The notes under the pieces: generated by a model
Seen by the model: only the letters and a program-made list of their open reading frames with translations
The model's database searches: none
Told to the model about the DNA's origin: nothing
Translations under genes and position numbers: made by a program
Shown here: one piece after another, positions 63,926-64,000 of the stretch
How the letters are laid out: every line of letters starts with the position of its first letter
Numbering within the stretch: the stretch's first letter is position 1
Source of the DNA: Labia minor
Lineage: Eukaryota > Arthropoda > Insecta > Dermaptera > Spongiphoridae
DNA: 64,000 nucleotides
Direction: 5' to 3'
Assembly (NCBI GenBank): GCA_963082975.1
Contig: OY720346.1
Location: 41,877,787 to 41,941,786, forward strand

Positions 63926-64000
63926 TATATTCATTGTCGGAAAATATTTCACTTAAAATATAGTAGTAATTAATAATTGAGTAATTAGACTAAAAATAAA

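Overview
The window is nuclear DNA of an arthropod, most likely an insect. It is very AT-rich and has no operons. It carries intron-containing genes with GT-AG splice sites and a dense load of mariner, hAT, Helentron-like and non-LTR remnants. The main host content is an array of venom-allergen-5 (CAP superfamily) genes, a family often expanded in Hymenoptera and other insects. A parasitoid-wasp-like host is my guess, but nothing here fixes the species.

Layout. From 1 to 7600 there is an exon-like minus-strand ORF (561-927) between short inverted repeats, an isolated exon-like island at 3863-3999, and repeat debris including a self-nested Helentron-like element. Six CAP genes, all on the minus strand, fill 7650-56530. 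I name them A to F: A 7650-19963, B 25729-28284, C 29943-35310, D 37017-38863, E 44811-46400, F 49244-56527. I could place every exon: A to E have seven coding exons with nearly identical phases and lengths. The first is a 15-18 nt microexon holding the start codon, and the second carries the secretion signal. Each gene encodes a secreted protein of about 240-246 residues. The rest, 56.6-64 kb, is AT-rich DNA with repeats and no gene that I can support.

The standout is a complete, apparently young endogenous retrovirus-like Ty3/gypsy element (9555-19237, plus strand) in intron 1 of CAP gene A. It has two 913-bp LTRs with no difference noticed, a 4-bp target duplication (ATTT), a tRNA-Leu-like primer site, and intact gag, pol and env. 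Gag carries two CCHC zinc knuckles. Pol carries protease, RT, RNase H and a DD35E integrase. Env is an F-type glycoprotein with a furin site, fusion peptide and C-terminal membrane anchor. Two features look new to me. First, Pol continues past integrase into a TARG1/OARD1-type macro domain with the catalytic Lys/Asp pair in place, then an acidic tail with a basic AT-hook-like end. Second, Env lacks its own signal peptide, but the LTR contains a short hydrophobic ORF ending at a GTGAGT splice donor, in phase with an acceptor just before env. This suggests that the LTR encodes the signal peptide. A CCCAAAA slip site plus a 9-bp stem explains -1 frameshifting from gag to pol.

How the parts relate: the CAP genes are independent, tandemly duplicated transcription units whose introns act as landing sites for transposons. 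Gene F alone holds several. The retroelement runs antisense to gene A and stretches its first intron to about 10.7 kb. Because the exon-2 ATG kept in the other genes is ATT in gene A, that gene depends on splicing across the provirus, or on an alternative start.
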